DNA of 64,000 nt from Metabacillus sp. B2-18 (GTDB lineage Bacteria; Bacillota; Bacilli; Bacillales; Bacillaceae): contig NZ_CP088245.1 of the NCBI RefSeq assembly GCF_021117275.1, positions 1,587,501 through 1,651,500 of the forward strand, written 5' to 3'. Below, one piece after another: positions 44,632 to 53,622 of the stretch (position 1 is the stretch's first letter; every line of letters begins with the position of its first letter). Below the pieces are notes generated by a model. It saw nothing but the letters and a program-made list of their open reading frames with translations. It ran no database searches and was not told where the DNA came from. A program made the translations under genes and the position numbers.

Positions 44632-45411
44632 ATGAATTTGCATATTAAGGATTTATTTGATTTATCAGGTAAAACAGCTGTTATTACAGGTGGTGGAAGA
44701 GGACTCGGAGAACAAATTGCAGAAGGATTTGCAGAAGCTGGAGCTAATATTGTTTTATGCTCACGAAAAGAAGAGGCATGTGTTGAAGTCGCAAATCGTT
44801 TAGCCGAAAATGGCGTTCAAGCACTTGGTCTTCGGTGTGATATTACTAAAAAAGAGGATATTACCTATGTTGTTAATGAAACAATGAAACGATTTGGACA
44901 AATAGATATTCTCGTTAATAATAGCGGAGCAACATGGGGAGCTCCTGCCGTAGAGATGCCACTAGAGGCATGGCAGAAGGTAATTGATGTAAATGTGACC
45001 GGAACATTTTTAATGAGCCAAGCGGTTGGTAAAGAGATGATCAAACAAAAAAGTGGAAAAATCATAAATATTTCATCTGTTGCCGGGCTAGGGGGAACAG
45101 ATCCCAATTTAATGGACACAATCGGGTATAACACAAGTAAAGGAGCTGTTATTACTCTTACAAAAGATTTAGCCGCTAAATGGGGACAGTACAATATTAA
45201 TGTAAATGCTATTGCTCCAGGATTTTTTCCAACAAAAATGTCTAAGGTGATCATTGAGCATGGTAAAGACCATTTTCTTTCAGGAACACCTCTGAAGCGA
45301 TTCGGATCAAATCAAGATTTAAAAGGGGTTGCTGTATTTTTAGCATCAAGAGCCTCAGACTTTATAACAGGTGATGTACTTGTTGTCGATGGTGGTACAC
45401 ATGTGTTATAA
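44632..45411 (+). CDS. SDR-family oxidoreductase
   Basis: A 259-residue classical short-chain dehydrogenase. TGGGRGLGEQIA is the cofactor loop, NNSGATWG the NNAG motif, Ser in NISSVAG and the catalytic YNTSKGA (YxxxK). The start is ATG 44632, close to AAGGAGG; TTG 44638 has better spacing. It lies 18 bases after the dehydrogenase. It would oxidise a 3-hydroxyacyl-CoA or a similar alcohol in the pathway, as LvaD does in the levulinate pathway; this is by analogy. Confidence 0.88.
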   Translation: MNLHIKDLFDLSGKTAVITGGGRGLGEQIAEGFAEAGANIVLCSRKEEACVEVANRLAENGVQALGLRCDITKKEDITYVVNETMKRFGQIDILVNNSGATWGAPAVEMPLEAWQKVIDVNVTGTFLMSQAVGKEMIKQKSGKIINISSVAGLGGTDPNLMDTIGYNTSKGAVITLTKDLAAKWGQYNINVNAIAPGFFPTKMSKVIIEHGKDHFLSGTPLKRFGSNQDLKGVAVFLASRASDFITGDVLVVDGGTHVL

Positions 45412-45457
45412 AACTAGCTTTATCGTTTTCTATCATTTTTCTTTTGGAGGTATGTAA

Positions 45458-47071
45458 ATGGAAAACAATCAAAAGTGGTTGGCTAAATATCCTAATTCAG
45501 TGTCTAATAATGTTGATCTTCCTCATATTTCTTTACCTGAAATGCTACAAAATACAATTAATAAATATGGGAAGCATGAGGCAATTTCTTTCTATGGTAA
45601 GAGATTTACGTATCATGAAGTGGCAAAAATGGTTTTTGCCTTTACATCAGCCCTCCAACAGTCTGGTGTGCAAAAAGGTGATAGGGTTGCAATTATGCTG
45701 CCCAACTGTCCACAGTATGTTGTCTCCTATTACGGTGCCTTAGGTGCTGGTGGAATTGTTACTCAGCTCAATCCTATGCTTGTTGAAAGGGAGCTAGAGT
45801 ACATTTTAAATGATGCTGGTGCTGAAACAATTGTTGTTTTTGACAGTATTTACCCGAGAGTAAAGTCTATTCAGTCAAAAACACAGTTGAAAAATATCAT
45901 CACTGTTAGTCTTCAACCTTCTGGAAACATTCAGGAAGAGGATGACACATTTGAGAGTTTTCTAGCTAAACAGAACGGTCAGGTTTTACCAGTTGATATT
46001 GAGCCGGAACATGATATCGCGGTTTTACAATATACGGGAGGAACGACTGGACGTTCAAAAGGGGCTATGCTGACTCATAGAAATGTTGTTGCAAATGCTG
46101 TGCAATCTTATGAATTTTTTAAAGAAGAAATTATTATGGGACAAGAAAAATGTTTGACAGTCATTCCATTATTTCATGTTTTCGGAATGTCTAGCTGCAT
46201 GAACCTTACCATCTTGTGTGGAAACTGCTTAATCATGCTCCCGAGATTTGATTTAGAGGAAGTGCTACAAACAATTAAGAAGGAACAGCCTACAGTATTT
46301 CCAGGCGTACCAACGATGTATGTAGCAATTACTAACCATCCAAAAGCTGAGGAATATGGAATTGATTCAATTAAAACGTGCAACAGTGGAAGTGCTCCAA
46401 TGCCGGTTGAGTTGTTGAATGAATTTGAAAGAAAAACTGGTGCCAAAATTTTAGAAGGCTATGGGCTTTCCGAGGCTTCACCCACTACCCATTGTAACCC
46501 GCCATTTGCAGAAAGAAAGGCTGGTACTGTTGGGTTAGGGTTGCCTAACACTGCATATAAAATAGTGGATGTAGCAACAGGTAAACAGGAAGTACCAATT
46601 GGAGAGCTGGGAGAACTGATTATTAGTGGGCCACAGGTGATGAAAGGCTACTGGAATATGCCTGAGGAAACAGCTGTTACACTTAGAGATGGCTGGTTGT
46701 TTACAGGTGATATTGCAAGAATGGATGAAGAAGGCTATGTTTCCATTGTGGATCGAAAAAAAGACCTAATTATTGCAAGCGGTTACAATGTCTATCCGAG
46801 AGATATTGAAGAAGTTCTCTATGAACATCCTAGCGTTCAAGAAGCAGTTGTCATTGGTATACCTGATGAGTATCGAGGGGAAACGGTAAAAGCATTTATT
46901 GTCTTAAAATCAGGGAAAACAGCAACAGAAGAGGAAATGATTGAATACAGCCGTAAACATTTGGCTACTTATAAAGTTCCGAGGTTTATTGAATTTCGGA
47001 AGGAATTACCTAAAACAAATGTCGGAAAGATTTTAAGACGTGCTTTGAGGGAAGAAGTATTAAAACAATAA
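45458..47071 (+). CDS. Acyl-CoA ligase (AMP-forming)
   Basis: A 537-residue adenylate-forming enzyme of the fatty-acid CoA ligase type. The P-loop is QYTGGTTGRSKGAMLTHRN, followed by EGYGLSEASPTTH, GWLFTGDIARMDEEGY and the catalytic Lys in LPKTNVGKILRRAL. It activates a free acid with ATP and CoA, so it should begin the pathway. The substrate chain length cannot be read. GGAGG precedes ATG 45458. It is the last gene before tetR and there is no terminator between. Confidence 0.92.
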   Translation: MENNQKWLAKYPNSVSNNVDLPHISLPEMLQNTINKYGKHEAISFYGKRFTYHEVAKMVFAFTSALQQSGVQKGDRVAIMLPNCPQYVVSYYGALGAGGIVTQLNPMLVERELEYILNDAGAETIVVFDSIYPRVKSIQSKTQLKNIITVSLQPSGNIQEEDDTFESFLAKQNGQVLPVDIEPEHDIAVLQYTGGTTGRSKGAMLTHRNVVANAVQSYEFFKEEIIMGQEKCLTVIPLFHVFGMSSCMNLTILCGNCLIMLPRFDLEEVLQTIKKEQPTVFPGVPTMYVAITNHPKAEEYGIDSIKTCNSGSAPMPVELLNEFERKTGAKILEGYGLSEASPTTHCNPPFAERKAGTVGLGLPNTAYKIVDVATGKQEVPIGELGELIISGPQVMKGYWNMPEETAVTLRDGWLFTGDIARMDEEGYVSIVDRKKDLIIASGYNVYPRDIEEVLYEHPSVQEAVVIGIPDEYRGETVKAFIVLKSGKTATEEEMIEYSRKHLATYKVPRFIEFRKELPKTNVGKILRRALREEVLKQ

Positions 47072-47215
47072 AGAATTCAATCTATTTTACTGATAACTGA
47101 AAGGAAAAAATACTTGAATTTAACCATAGTTAAAACTGATGATAGCTCTAAACAAAGACGTCTTAGCCTATGGTATAATCTGAAAAAAGTAGAATAGATT
47201 GAGAGGATATGAAAA

Positions 47216-47779
47216 ATGAAAGAGAAAATAAGAGAGCAAAGTATTCAACTATTTGCAACAAAAGGGTTTAAAGAAACATCCATCCAAGATATTGTAGATG
47301 CTCTCAATGTCACTAAAGGAACTTTTTATTATTACTTCACTTCTAAGGAACAGCTATTAATGGATATACATTTACAGTATATTGATGATTTGTTAGAAAA
47401 ACAGGAAAACATCATTAAAAACGAATCCATGAATTGTAAGGATAAGTTGTATAACATCGTTTATATGCTCATTCATGATATTGAAAAAGAAGGATTAAGT
47501 GCAAAGGTGTTCTTTCGTGAAATGCGTAACCTTAATGAAGATCATCTTACATTAATAGTCCCGAAAAGAGATCAATTTCGAATTAATATCCAAAAATTAT
47601 TAGATGAAGGTATTGAACAAAACGAAATTCGCTCTGATTTACCGACAGATATTGTAACACTTAGTATATTAGGAATGACTAACTGGAGCTATTTTTGGTT
47701 TGATCCTCAAGGTAGGGCATCAGATAAGGACGTTTCAGAGGTGTTTATTAAAGTGTTATTGGAAGGATTGGCTGTGTAG
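47216..47779 (+). CDS. TetR-family repressor of the acyl-CoA cluster
   Basis: A 187-residue regulator. The helix-turn-helix lies at about 22-48 (TSIQDIVDALNVTKGTFYYYFTSKEQLL); the rest is the ligand domain. It sits between two operons that carry the same palindrome, so it most likely represses both and is released by an acyl-CoA. Its own promoter (TGGTATAAT, an extended -10 at 47171-47179) has no copy of the palindrome. TTGAGAGGATAT precedes ATG 47216. Confidence 0.9.
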   Translation: MKEKIREQSIQLFATKGFKETSIQDIVDALNVTKGTFYYYFTSKEQLLMDIHLQYIDDLLEKQENIIKNESMNCKDKLYNIVYMLIHDIEKEGLSAKVFFREMRNLNEDHLTLIVPKRDQFRINIQKLLDEGIEQNEIRSDLPTDIVTLSILGMTNWSYFWFDPQGRASDKDVSEVFIKVLLEGLAV

Positions 47780-47783
47780 TTGC

Positions 47784-47814
47784 CTGATGATGCAAGATTA
47801 ACTTGCATCATCAG
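47784..47814. repeat. 13-bp perfect inverted repeat without T tract
   Basis: CTGATGATGCAAG and CTTGCATCATCAG around ATTAA, five bases after the tetR stop codon. A run of A, not T, follows, so termination on the plus strand is unlikely. It may stabilise the tetR 3' end or bind protein. Confidence 0.7.
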
Positions 47815-47833
47815 AAAAAAATTTACAAAAAAC

Positions 47834-47850
47834 ATACCGACTGGTTAGTA
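47834..47850. promoter_or_regulatory. TetR-type operator, copy 2
   Basis: ATACCGACTGGTTAGTA, identical to copy 1 at 15 of 17 positions, 20 bases before the next start codon. Confidence 0.75.
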
Positions 47851-47870
47851 AGTGAAGGGAGGATTTATTC

Positions 47871-48755
47871 ATGTTGAAAAATCAAGTTAGATCAATTTGT
47901 GTAGTTGGGGCAGGACAAATGGGTCATCAAATTGCCATGTTAAGTGCATTAGCTGGATTTGAAACAGTTATTCAAGATGTAAATGTAGATGCTCTTCAAA
48001 AAGCAGAATCAACTCTACATACAATAATGGACAAATGGGTAGCAAAAGGGAAAATCAGTATTGAAACCAAGGAGCAGGCTTTCCAAAGATTAATATTTTC
48101 AACTGATTTACTGGATTCTGTGCAAGATGCAGATTTTATTATAGAAGCAATTGTTGAAAAATTAGATGCAAAGCAAGAATTGTTCCGTAAGCTTGATGAA
48201 TATGCAAAGCCAGAAGCAATCCTAGCTTCAAATAGTTCAACAATTGTAAATTCACTCTTAGCTGATGTAACGAATCGTCCTGATAAGGTTGTGAATATGC
48301 ATTTCTTTTTTCCACCCCTTGTGATGGATTGTGTAGAGGTTGTGAAAAGTGAAGAAACATCTGAGCTTACAGCTCATATGACGATGTTTGTTTGTGAAAA
48401 AATGAATCGAACGGCCGTTCTTTTACAAAAGGAGATTTCAGGATTTATTGCAAATCGAATTTTAGGGGCATTACAGCGTGAAGCCGTTTATCTGTATGAA
48501 AACGGTTATGCAGATTTTAAAGATATTGATCTTATTTGTAAAAAGGCTCTAAGTCATCCAATAGGACCATTTGAATTAATGGATTTGTCGGGAATCGATG
48601 TTGGTTACTTTGTTATGCAACAAAGATTTTCAGAAACTGGTGATCCGGCGGATAGACCTGCTGCATGTATTGAGGAAAAAGTAAAGCAAGGCCATTTAGG
48701 AAGAAAAACCGGTAAGGGTTGGTATGAGTATAAGAAAGAAGAGGTCAGAGGCTAA
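47871..48755 (+). CDS. 3-hydroxyacyl-CoA dehydrogenase
   Basis: A 294-residue NAD-dependent dehydrogenase of the 3-hydroxybutyryl-CoA dehydrogenase type. The cofactor loop is VVGAGQMGHQIAML, the catalytic His is in NMHFFFPP, and the C-terminal domain contains GFIANRILGALQREA and SHPIGPFELMDLSG. It oxidises an L-3-hydroxyacyl-CoA in beta-oxidation. GGGAGGAT precedes ATG 47871. It overlaps the next gene by one base. Confidence 0.92.
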   Translation: MLKNQVRSICVVGAGQMGHQIAMLSALAGFETVIQDVNVDALQKAESTLHTIMDKWVAKGKISIETKEQAFQRLIFSTDLLDSVQDADFIIEAIVEKLDAKQELFRKLDEYAKPEAILASNSSTIVNSLLADVTNRPDKVVNMHFFFPPLVMDCVEVVKSEETSELTAHMTMFVCEKMNRTAVLLQKEISGFIANRILGALQREAVYLYENGYADFKDIDLICKKALSHPIGPFELMDLSGIDVGYFVMQQRFSETGDPADRPAACIEEKVKQGHLGRKTGKGWYEYKKEEVRG

Positions 48756-49159
48756 TGAAGCATGAAACATTAGTAAAAGTTCGTTTTTGTGAAACTGATG
48801 CCTTAGGACATGTAAACAACACCAGCTTTTTTATTTATTTGGAGGAAGCACGGGTTTTATTTTTTGAAAGCATTGGTTATTCGATGAAAATGGATGGCTG
48901 GGAATTTATTCTTGCTTCTACAAAATGTGATTTCATTGGGCAAGCTTTTTTTAATCAAAAACTAAAGATCGAAACAGAGGTTAGCAAAATTGGCAATAAA
49001 AGCTTTCATTTAGCTCACTCCATTATTGATGATGTAACAGGTGAATTGGTTGCTAGAGGTGAGGCAATCATTGTTTATTTTAATTTTGAAATGCAAAAAA
49101 GTATGCCAATTCCGAATGAGTTAAAAGAAGCATTACAAAGTCATCATACCCTTATTTAA
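48755..49159 (+). CDS. 4HBT-type acyl-CoA thioesterase
   Basis: A 134-residue hotdog-fold thioesterase. The catalytic Asp lies in FCETDALGHVNNTSFFIYLEEAR, the 4-hydroxybenzoyl-CoA thioesterase signature. It hydrolyses an acyl-CoA, perhaps to recover CoA from dead-end intermediates. Its start overlaps the upstream stop (TAATG). Confidence 0.9.
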   Translation: MKHETLVKVRFCETDALGHVNNTSFFIYLEEARVLFFESIGYSMKMDGWEFILASTKCDFIGQAFFNQKLKIETEVSKIGNKSFHLAHSIIDDVTGELVARGEAIIVYFNFEMQKSMPIPNELKEALQSHHTLI

Positions 49160-49204
49160 ATTAGTAACGATCTAGTTTATATCCTATTAAAAGGAGTGAA
49201 AATC

Positions 49205-50269
49205 ATGAGTGATATAATTCCAGTCAGAAGTGGAGAGGAGCTTAATGATAAAACAGTTAAAGAATTTTTAATACATCATTTTCCGCAGCTTTCTGAAGAA
49301 GATCCCCTAATCATTAATCAATTTGGAACAGGTGCTTCAAATTTAACGTATGAGCTTAAGCTAGGAAACTGGGAAGGAGTGTTAAGAAGGCCACCACTTG
49401 GTCCTGTTGCACCTAAAGCTCATGATATGAAACGAGAATTTAAAATTTTGAGTGCCCTTCACCCTTTGTTTTCACCTGCACCGAAACCGTATCTGTTTTC
49501 AGAAGACGAAGAGGTGGTCGGAAGTCCATTTCTTATTATGGAAAGAAGGCATGGAATATTGTTAAATACTGATTTTCCTCCCGATACTCCGTCTTCACAT
49601 GAGCTTGGAGAAAAGTTAAGCGAAATGATGATTGATACTCTTGTTCAGCTTCACCAAGTTAATTATAAAGGAACAGTTTTAGAAGAACTGAGTAACCCTG
49701 ATGGCTTTTTGGAACGTCAGGTTTATGGTTGGATAAAGCGATATCACAGTGCAAAAACAGATGATATTAAAATAATAGATGAATTAACAAATTGGCTAGT
49801 AAAAAATATTCCTTCTTCACAAGAAGCCACGATCATACATTATGACTTTAAATTCAACAATGCATTATTCTCTCATGATTTTAGTCAACTAACTGGATTG
49901 TTTGATTGGGAAATGACAACTGTTGGTGATCCATTAGCAGATGTTGGTGCAGCGTTAAGCTATTGGTGTCAGAACGATGATCCGGACCTATTGAAATATG
50001 GACTTGGTAAGCCACCAATAACAGTTAAAGAAGGATTTTATACTAGAAATCAATTTATCGAACGATATGCTGCAAACAGTGGCCGTGATTTGTCACAAAT
50101 CCATTACTATATGACATTTGCTTATTTTAAGCTAGCGGTCATTTGTCAGCAGATTTATTATCGTTATCATAATGGGCAAACAAATGATAAACGGTTTAAA
50201 GACTTTCATCTATATGTGAAAACACTTATTGAGCATGCTGTATCTGTAAGTCGAGAAAAGGCAAGGTGA
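49205..50269 (+). CDS. APH-fold kinase, ACAD10/11 and LvaA type
   Basis: A 354-residue phosphotransferase. Family markers are FGTGASNLTYEL, VLRRPPLGPVAPKAHDMKRE (the ACAD10/11 kinase signature), the catalytic HYDFKFNN and the metal-binding DWEMTTVGDPLADVG. Such kinases phosphorylate the 4-hydroxy group of an acyl-CoA so that the paired dehydrogenase can eliminate it. ATG 49205 is nine bases after AAAGGAG; three earlier codons (from 49196) are not used. The substrate here is not known. Confidence 0.9.
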   Translation: MSDIIPVRSGEELNDKTVKEFLIHHFPQLSEEDPLIINQFGTGASNLTYELKLGNWEGVLRRPPLGPVAPKAHDMKREFKILSALHPLFSPAPKPYLFSEDEEVVGSPFLIMERRHGILLNTDFPPDTPSSHELGEKLSEMMIDTLVQLHQVNYKGTVLEELSNPDGFLERQVYGWIKRYHSAKTDDIKIIDELTNWLVKNIPSSQEATIIHYDFKFNNALFSHDFSQLTGLFDWEMTTVGDPLADVGAALSYWCQNDDPDLLKYGLGKPPITVKEGFYTRNQFIERYAANSGRDLSQIHYYMTFAYFKLAVICQQIYYRYHNGQTNDKRFKDFHLYVKTLIEHAVSVSREKAR

Positions 50270-50318
50270 ACTCAGGTATGGGCGTTAGGAGATCTCCTTC
50301 AAGAAAGGGGTGTAAAGG

Positions 50319-51050
50319 GTGACAAAGGTACATGTGATCATGAAAAAAGAAGAAATTATTGAGGAGAAAATGGAGGGGAATATTGCAATTGTTATCGATG
50401 TCTTACTGGCAACCTCAACAATCACCTGTGCACTTGTGGATGGGGCGAAAGCGGTTATTCCTGTTCATAATGCAGAAGAAGCTCGTGTAGCCTCAAATCT
50501 TATCAGAGCAGAAAATCACATACTAGTTGGAGAATATGAGGGGAAAACAATTGAGGGTTTTTATGATCCAATGCCAACCATTTTAAAAGACAGCATTCAA
50601 GGCAAGCATATGATCTTATCTACAACAAATGGAACAGTAGCAATTAATAAATCAAAAAAAGCAAATAAAATTTATATTTGTTCTCTATTAAATGGAAAAG
50701 CAGTTGCAAATACAATTACTCATTTTCATAAAGATGATTCTATTATTATTGTGTGTTCTGGATCTTCAGATCAGTTTTGTTTAGAAGATTTTTATGGAGC
50801 GGGGCATCTTATCTATCATTTACAAGAAAAGATGCATTTACAGCTAACAGATTCGGCTAAGGCAGCTCGACTTTTTTATGAAAGCAATAAATCTGTTGCT
50901 GAAACGATTCTTCTTTCATCAAGGGTAGGAGAAATGCTTGAAAAATATGGATTCATTGATGAAGTGAAAGTTGTTAGCCAAAAAGATTGCTTTGAAATTG
51001 TTCCATTTTTTGACGGAGAAAAAATTATAGCAGGGGGAGAGTGTGTATGA
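50319..51050 (+). CDS. ComB-family (2-phosphosulfolactate phosphatase-like) protein
   Basis: A 243-residue member of the ComB fold, starting at GTG 50319 after AAAGGGG. VIDVLLATSTI, LSTTNGTVAI, CSLLNGKAVA and VCSGSSDQFCLEDFYGAG follow the family. The VLRATST Arg is Leu, and the usual GFDLGNSP reads GFYDPMPT. No other coenzyme M gene is present. Placement between an acyl-CoA kinase and an acyl-CoA dehydrogenase (four-base overlap with the latter) argues for a phosphatase acting on a pathway intermediate; this is inference. Confidence 0.85.
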   Translation: MTKVHVIMKKEEIIEEKMEGNIAIVIDVLLATSTITCALVDGAKAVIPVHNAEEARVASNLIRAENHILVGEYEGKTIEGFYDPMPTILKDSIQGKHMILSTTNGTVAINKSKKANKIYICSLLNGKAVANTITHFHKDDSIIIVCSGSSDQFCLEDFYGAGHLIYHLQEKMHLQLTDSAKAARLFYESNKSVAETILLSSRVGEMLEKYGFIDEVKVVSQKDCFEIVPFFDGEKIIAGGECV

Positions 51051-52795
51051 CTTTACTAGCTAATAAAGGCGGTAGCTTTTTATATGACTATGATTTACCT
51101 TTAAATCTATTTACTCCTGAAGATGTAACAGATGAACAAAAAATGATTGAAAAAACGGCAAAACAGTTTGTAGAAAAAGATGTAACACCTGTTAGAGAGA
51201 GAATTGAAAATCAAGATTTTGATAAAGTAGTAGAGTTGTTAAAAAAAGCCGGTGAGCTTGGACTCCTTGCACACAGTGTACCGGAGCAGTATGGTGGGCT
51301 AGGTCTTGACAAGGTTAGTAAAGGTATTGTTGGAGAAGTTGTCGGAAGGTCTGGTGGATATGGTGTTGCCCATTCAAATCATACATGTATCGCTACTCTT
51401 CCGATCACTTATTTTGGTACAAAGCAACAAAAAGAACGTTACTTACCTAAATTGGCTTCAGGAGAATATCTTGGTGCATATTGCTTAACGGAGCCGAATG
51501 CGGGTTCAGATGCTCTGGCGTCACAAACAACTGCAAAACTAAATGACCAAGGAACTCATTATCTGTTAAACGGTACAAAACTTTATATTACAAATGCAAT
51601 ATTTTCAGATACATTCATTGTATATGCGAAAGTAGATGGTGATAAATTTTCGGCCTTTATTGTTGAAAAGAACTATCCTGGAATTTCTTTAGGACCTGAG
51701 GAACAAAAGATGGGTATTAAAGGTTCCTCTACAAGAGCTGTTATTTTAGAGGATTGTCTAGTTCCTAAAGAAAATCTATTAGGAGAAATCGGGAAAGGTC
51801 ATGTTATAGCTCTAAATGTTCTAAATTTAGGGCGGTTTAACTTAGGATCTGCGTGTGTAGGGGGTGCAAAGTATGCATTAGAACTTGCACTTTCTTATAC
51901 AAAACAGCGGATTCAATTTGGTAAATCAATTGCAGATTTCCCTGCCACAAAGGAAAAAATAGCCCTGATGTCAGCACGTATATTCGCCGCTGAGTCTATT
52001 CAATATCGAACTGCAGGGTTGCTCGAAGAAATTCTAGGTAACATAACAGAAGATGAAGATATCACAGCTATCGGAAAGAAATTAATGGAATACGCTACAG
52101 AATGTGCCATCTGTAAAGTATATGGATCTGAAACACTTGATTCAGTCAGTGATGAGGCTCTTCAATTACACGGTGGGGCAGGCTTTATTAAGGAATATAC
52201 GATCGAGCAAGTTTATCGAGATTCACGTATTAATCGAATTTTCGAAGGAACAAATGAGATTAATCGCTTGTTATTACCGACCCATTTATTTAGAAAAGCT
52301 TTAAAAGGAGAAATTCCTCTAGAAGAGATGATTCAAACAGCGATTCAAAATTTGGCCGTGAACCCAAGTCAAGATAATGGGGAGTTTTCTCAGGAAAAGG
52401 CGGCAATAAGCGCAATGAGAAACGTTTTTTTAGCTTGTATTGGAGCTGTTTATGAGCAATTCGGCGAAAAACTTTTTGATGAACAAGAAACACTAATGAA
52501 ATTATCAAATATAGCAATAGAGCTTTATGCAGCTGAATCGACTCTTGCTAGGTCAATAAAGCGGGATGATCGATTAAAAAGGTTACTAGCAAGAACAGTC
52601 TTGGAACAGTCACTGCTTTCTGTTGAAGTCATGTCAAGACAACTTGTGAATGGCGTGGTAAACGGTAAAAAAAGAAGCTTATTTATACAAATGATAACGA
52701 GTCACCTTCAATCAGTTGACGTTACGTCAACGGTAGAAGAAAAGCGTGAAATTGCACGGGCTCAATTTGAAGCTGAACGATTTGTAACGAAATGA
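51047..52795 (+). CDS. Acyl-CoA dehydrogenase, long (VLCAD/ACAD9-like) type
   Basis: A 582-residue flavoenzyme. The dehydrogenase core (about 30-410) has YCLTEPNAGSDALAS, the catalytic Glu in RIFEGTNEINRLLLP, and SYTKQRIQFGKSIADF. About 160 residues of helical C-terminal extension follow, as in VLCAD and ACAD9-like enzymes. It opens the double bond in chain shortening. ATG 51047 overlaps the ComB-like stop (ATGA); the in-frame GTG 51041 is too early for the GGGGGAG site. Confidence 0.9.
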   Translation: MTLLANKGGSFLYDYDLPLNLFTPEDVTDEQKMIEKTAKQFVEKDVTPVRERIENQDFDKVVELLKKAGELGLLAHSVPEQYGGLGLDKVSKGIVGEVVGRSGGYGVAHSNHTCIATLPITYFGTKQQKERYLPKLASGEYLGAYCLTEPNAGSDALASQTTAKLNDQGTHYLLNGTKLYITNAIFSDTFIVYAKVDGDKFSAFIVEKNYPGISLGPEEQKMGIKGSSTRAVILEDCLVPKENLLGEIGKGHVIALNVLNLGRFNLGSACVGGAKYALELALSYTKQRIQFGKSIADFPATKEKIALMSARIFAAESIQYRTAGLLEEILGNITEDEDITAIGKKLMEYATECAICKVYGSETLDSVSDEALQLHGGAGFIKEYTIEQVYRDSRINRIFEGTNEINRLLLPTHLFRKALKGEIPLEEMIQTAIQNLAVNPSQDNGEFSQEKAAISAMRNVFLACIGAVYEQFGEKLFDEQETLMKLSNIAIELYAAESTLARSIKRDDRLKRLLARTVLEQSLLSVEVMSRQLVNGVVNGKKRSLFIQMITSHLQSVDVTSTVEEKREIARAQFEAERFVTK

Positions 52796-52805
52796 GGTGC
52801 TGTTA

Positions 52806-53570
52806 ATGAGGTTTTTAAATAAACTTGCTGTTATTACCGGAGCTGGGAGTGGAATTGGAGAAGCAACAGCGATACGCTTAGCTAAGGAAGGAGCAACAGT
52901 TGTTTTAGTAGGAAGAACAAAAGAAAAGCTTGAAAAAGTTGCTAGAATTATTAATGAATCTAAAGCTTGTGAAAAAGCTATTCCATACCCGGCCGATGTG
53001 ACTTCTGAGGATAGTATAAAGAAACTTGCTATTTTTTTAGAAAGCGAATATCCATCACTTGATATTGTTGTAAACAACGCTGGAGGCTCATCAAAATCTA
53101 CCATTCTTGAAACTACGGAAGAGCAGTGGGACACAGTACAGGCTGTTAATTTGAAAAGTATCTTTTTAGTTTCGAAACATCTCGGGAAACTAATGAAAGA
53201 ACAAAACTTAACAGATTACCGTTCAATCGTAAATGTTGCTTCATTATCGGGGTATAAGGCTGGTGCTCAAATTCCACATTATAGCTCGGCAAAAGCTGGG
53301 GTTATTAATTTTTCAAGAGCCTTAGCATTAGAGCTTGCTCCTTATAAAATTCGTGTTAATTCTGTTTCACCTGGATTTGTTGAAACACCGTTAACTGAGA
53401 AGGGGTTGGAAAATGAGGCTTTTGTAAAAGCGATTAAACGTAGTACTGCGCTTGAACGCGTTGGGCAACCTGATGAAGTAGCAAATGTAATTGCTTTTGT
53501 TGCATCTAATGAGGCTTCATATATGACAGGATCAGATGTGTTGGTTGATGGAGGCTGGCTTATTAAATAA
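52806..53570 (+). CDS. SDR-family oxidoreductase
   Basis: A 254-residue classical short-chain dehydrogenase. TGAGSGIGEATA, NNAGGSS, the Ser in NVASLSG, the YSSAKAG active site and PGFVETPLTEKG are complete. The in-frame GTG at 52797 would add three residues; ATG 52806 after GAGGTG is preferred. It follows the acyl-CoA dehydrogenase without a gap and is the second SDR of the cluster. Confidence 0.88.
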   Translation: MRFLNKLAVITGAGSGIGEATAIRLAKEGATVVLVGRTKEKLEKVARIINESKACEKAIPYPADVTSEDSIKKLAIFLESEYPSLDIVVNNAGGSSKSTILETTEEQWDTVQAVNLKSIFLVSKHLGKLMKEQNLTDYRSIVNVASLSGYKAGAQIPHYSSAKAGVINFSRALALELAPYKIRVNSVSPGFVETPLTEKGLENEAFVKAIKRSTALERVGQPDEVANVIAFVASNEASYMTGSDVLVDGGWLIK

Positions 53571-53622
53571 CGGTATGCCAATTCAAAGGTTTTTACTAGT
53601 TTATTAAAAAGGAGTCAATCAA

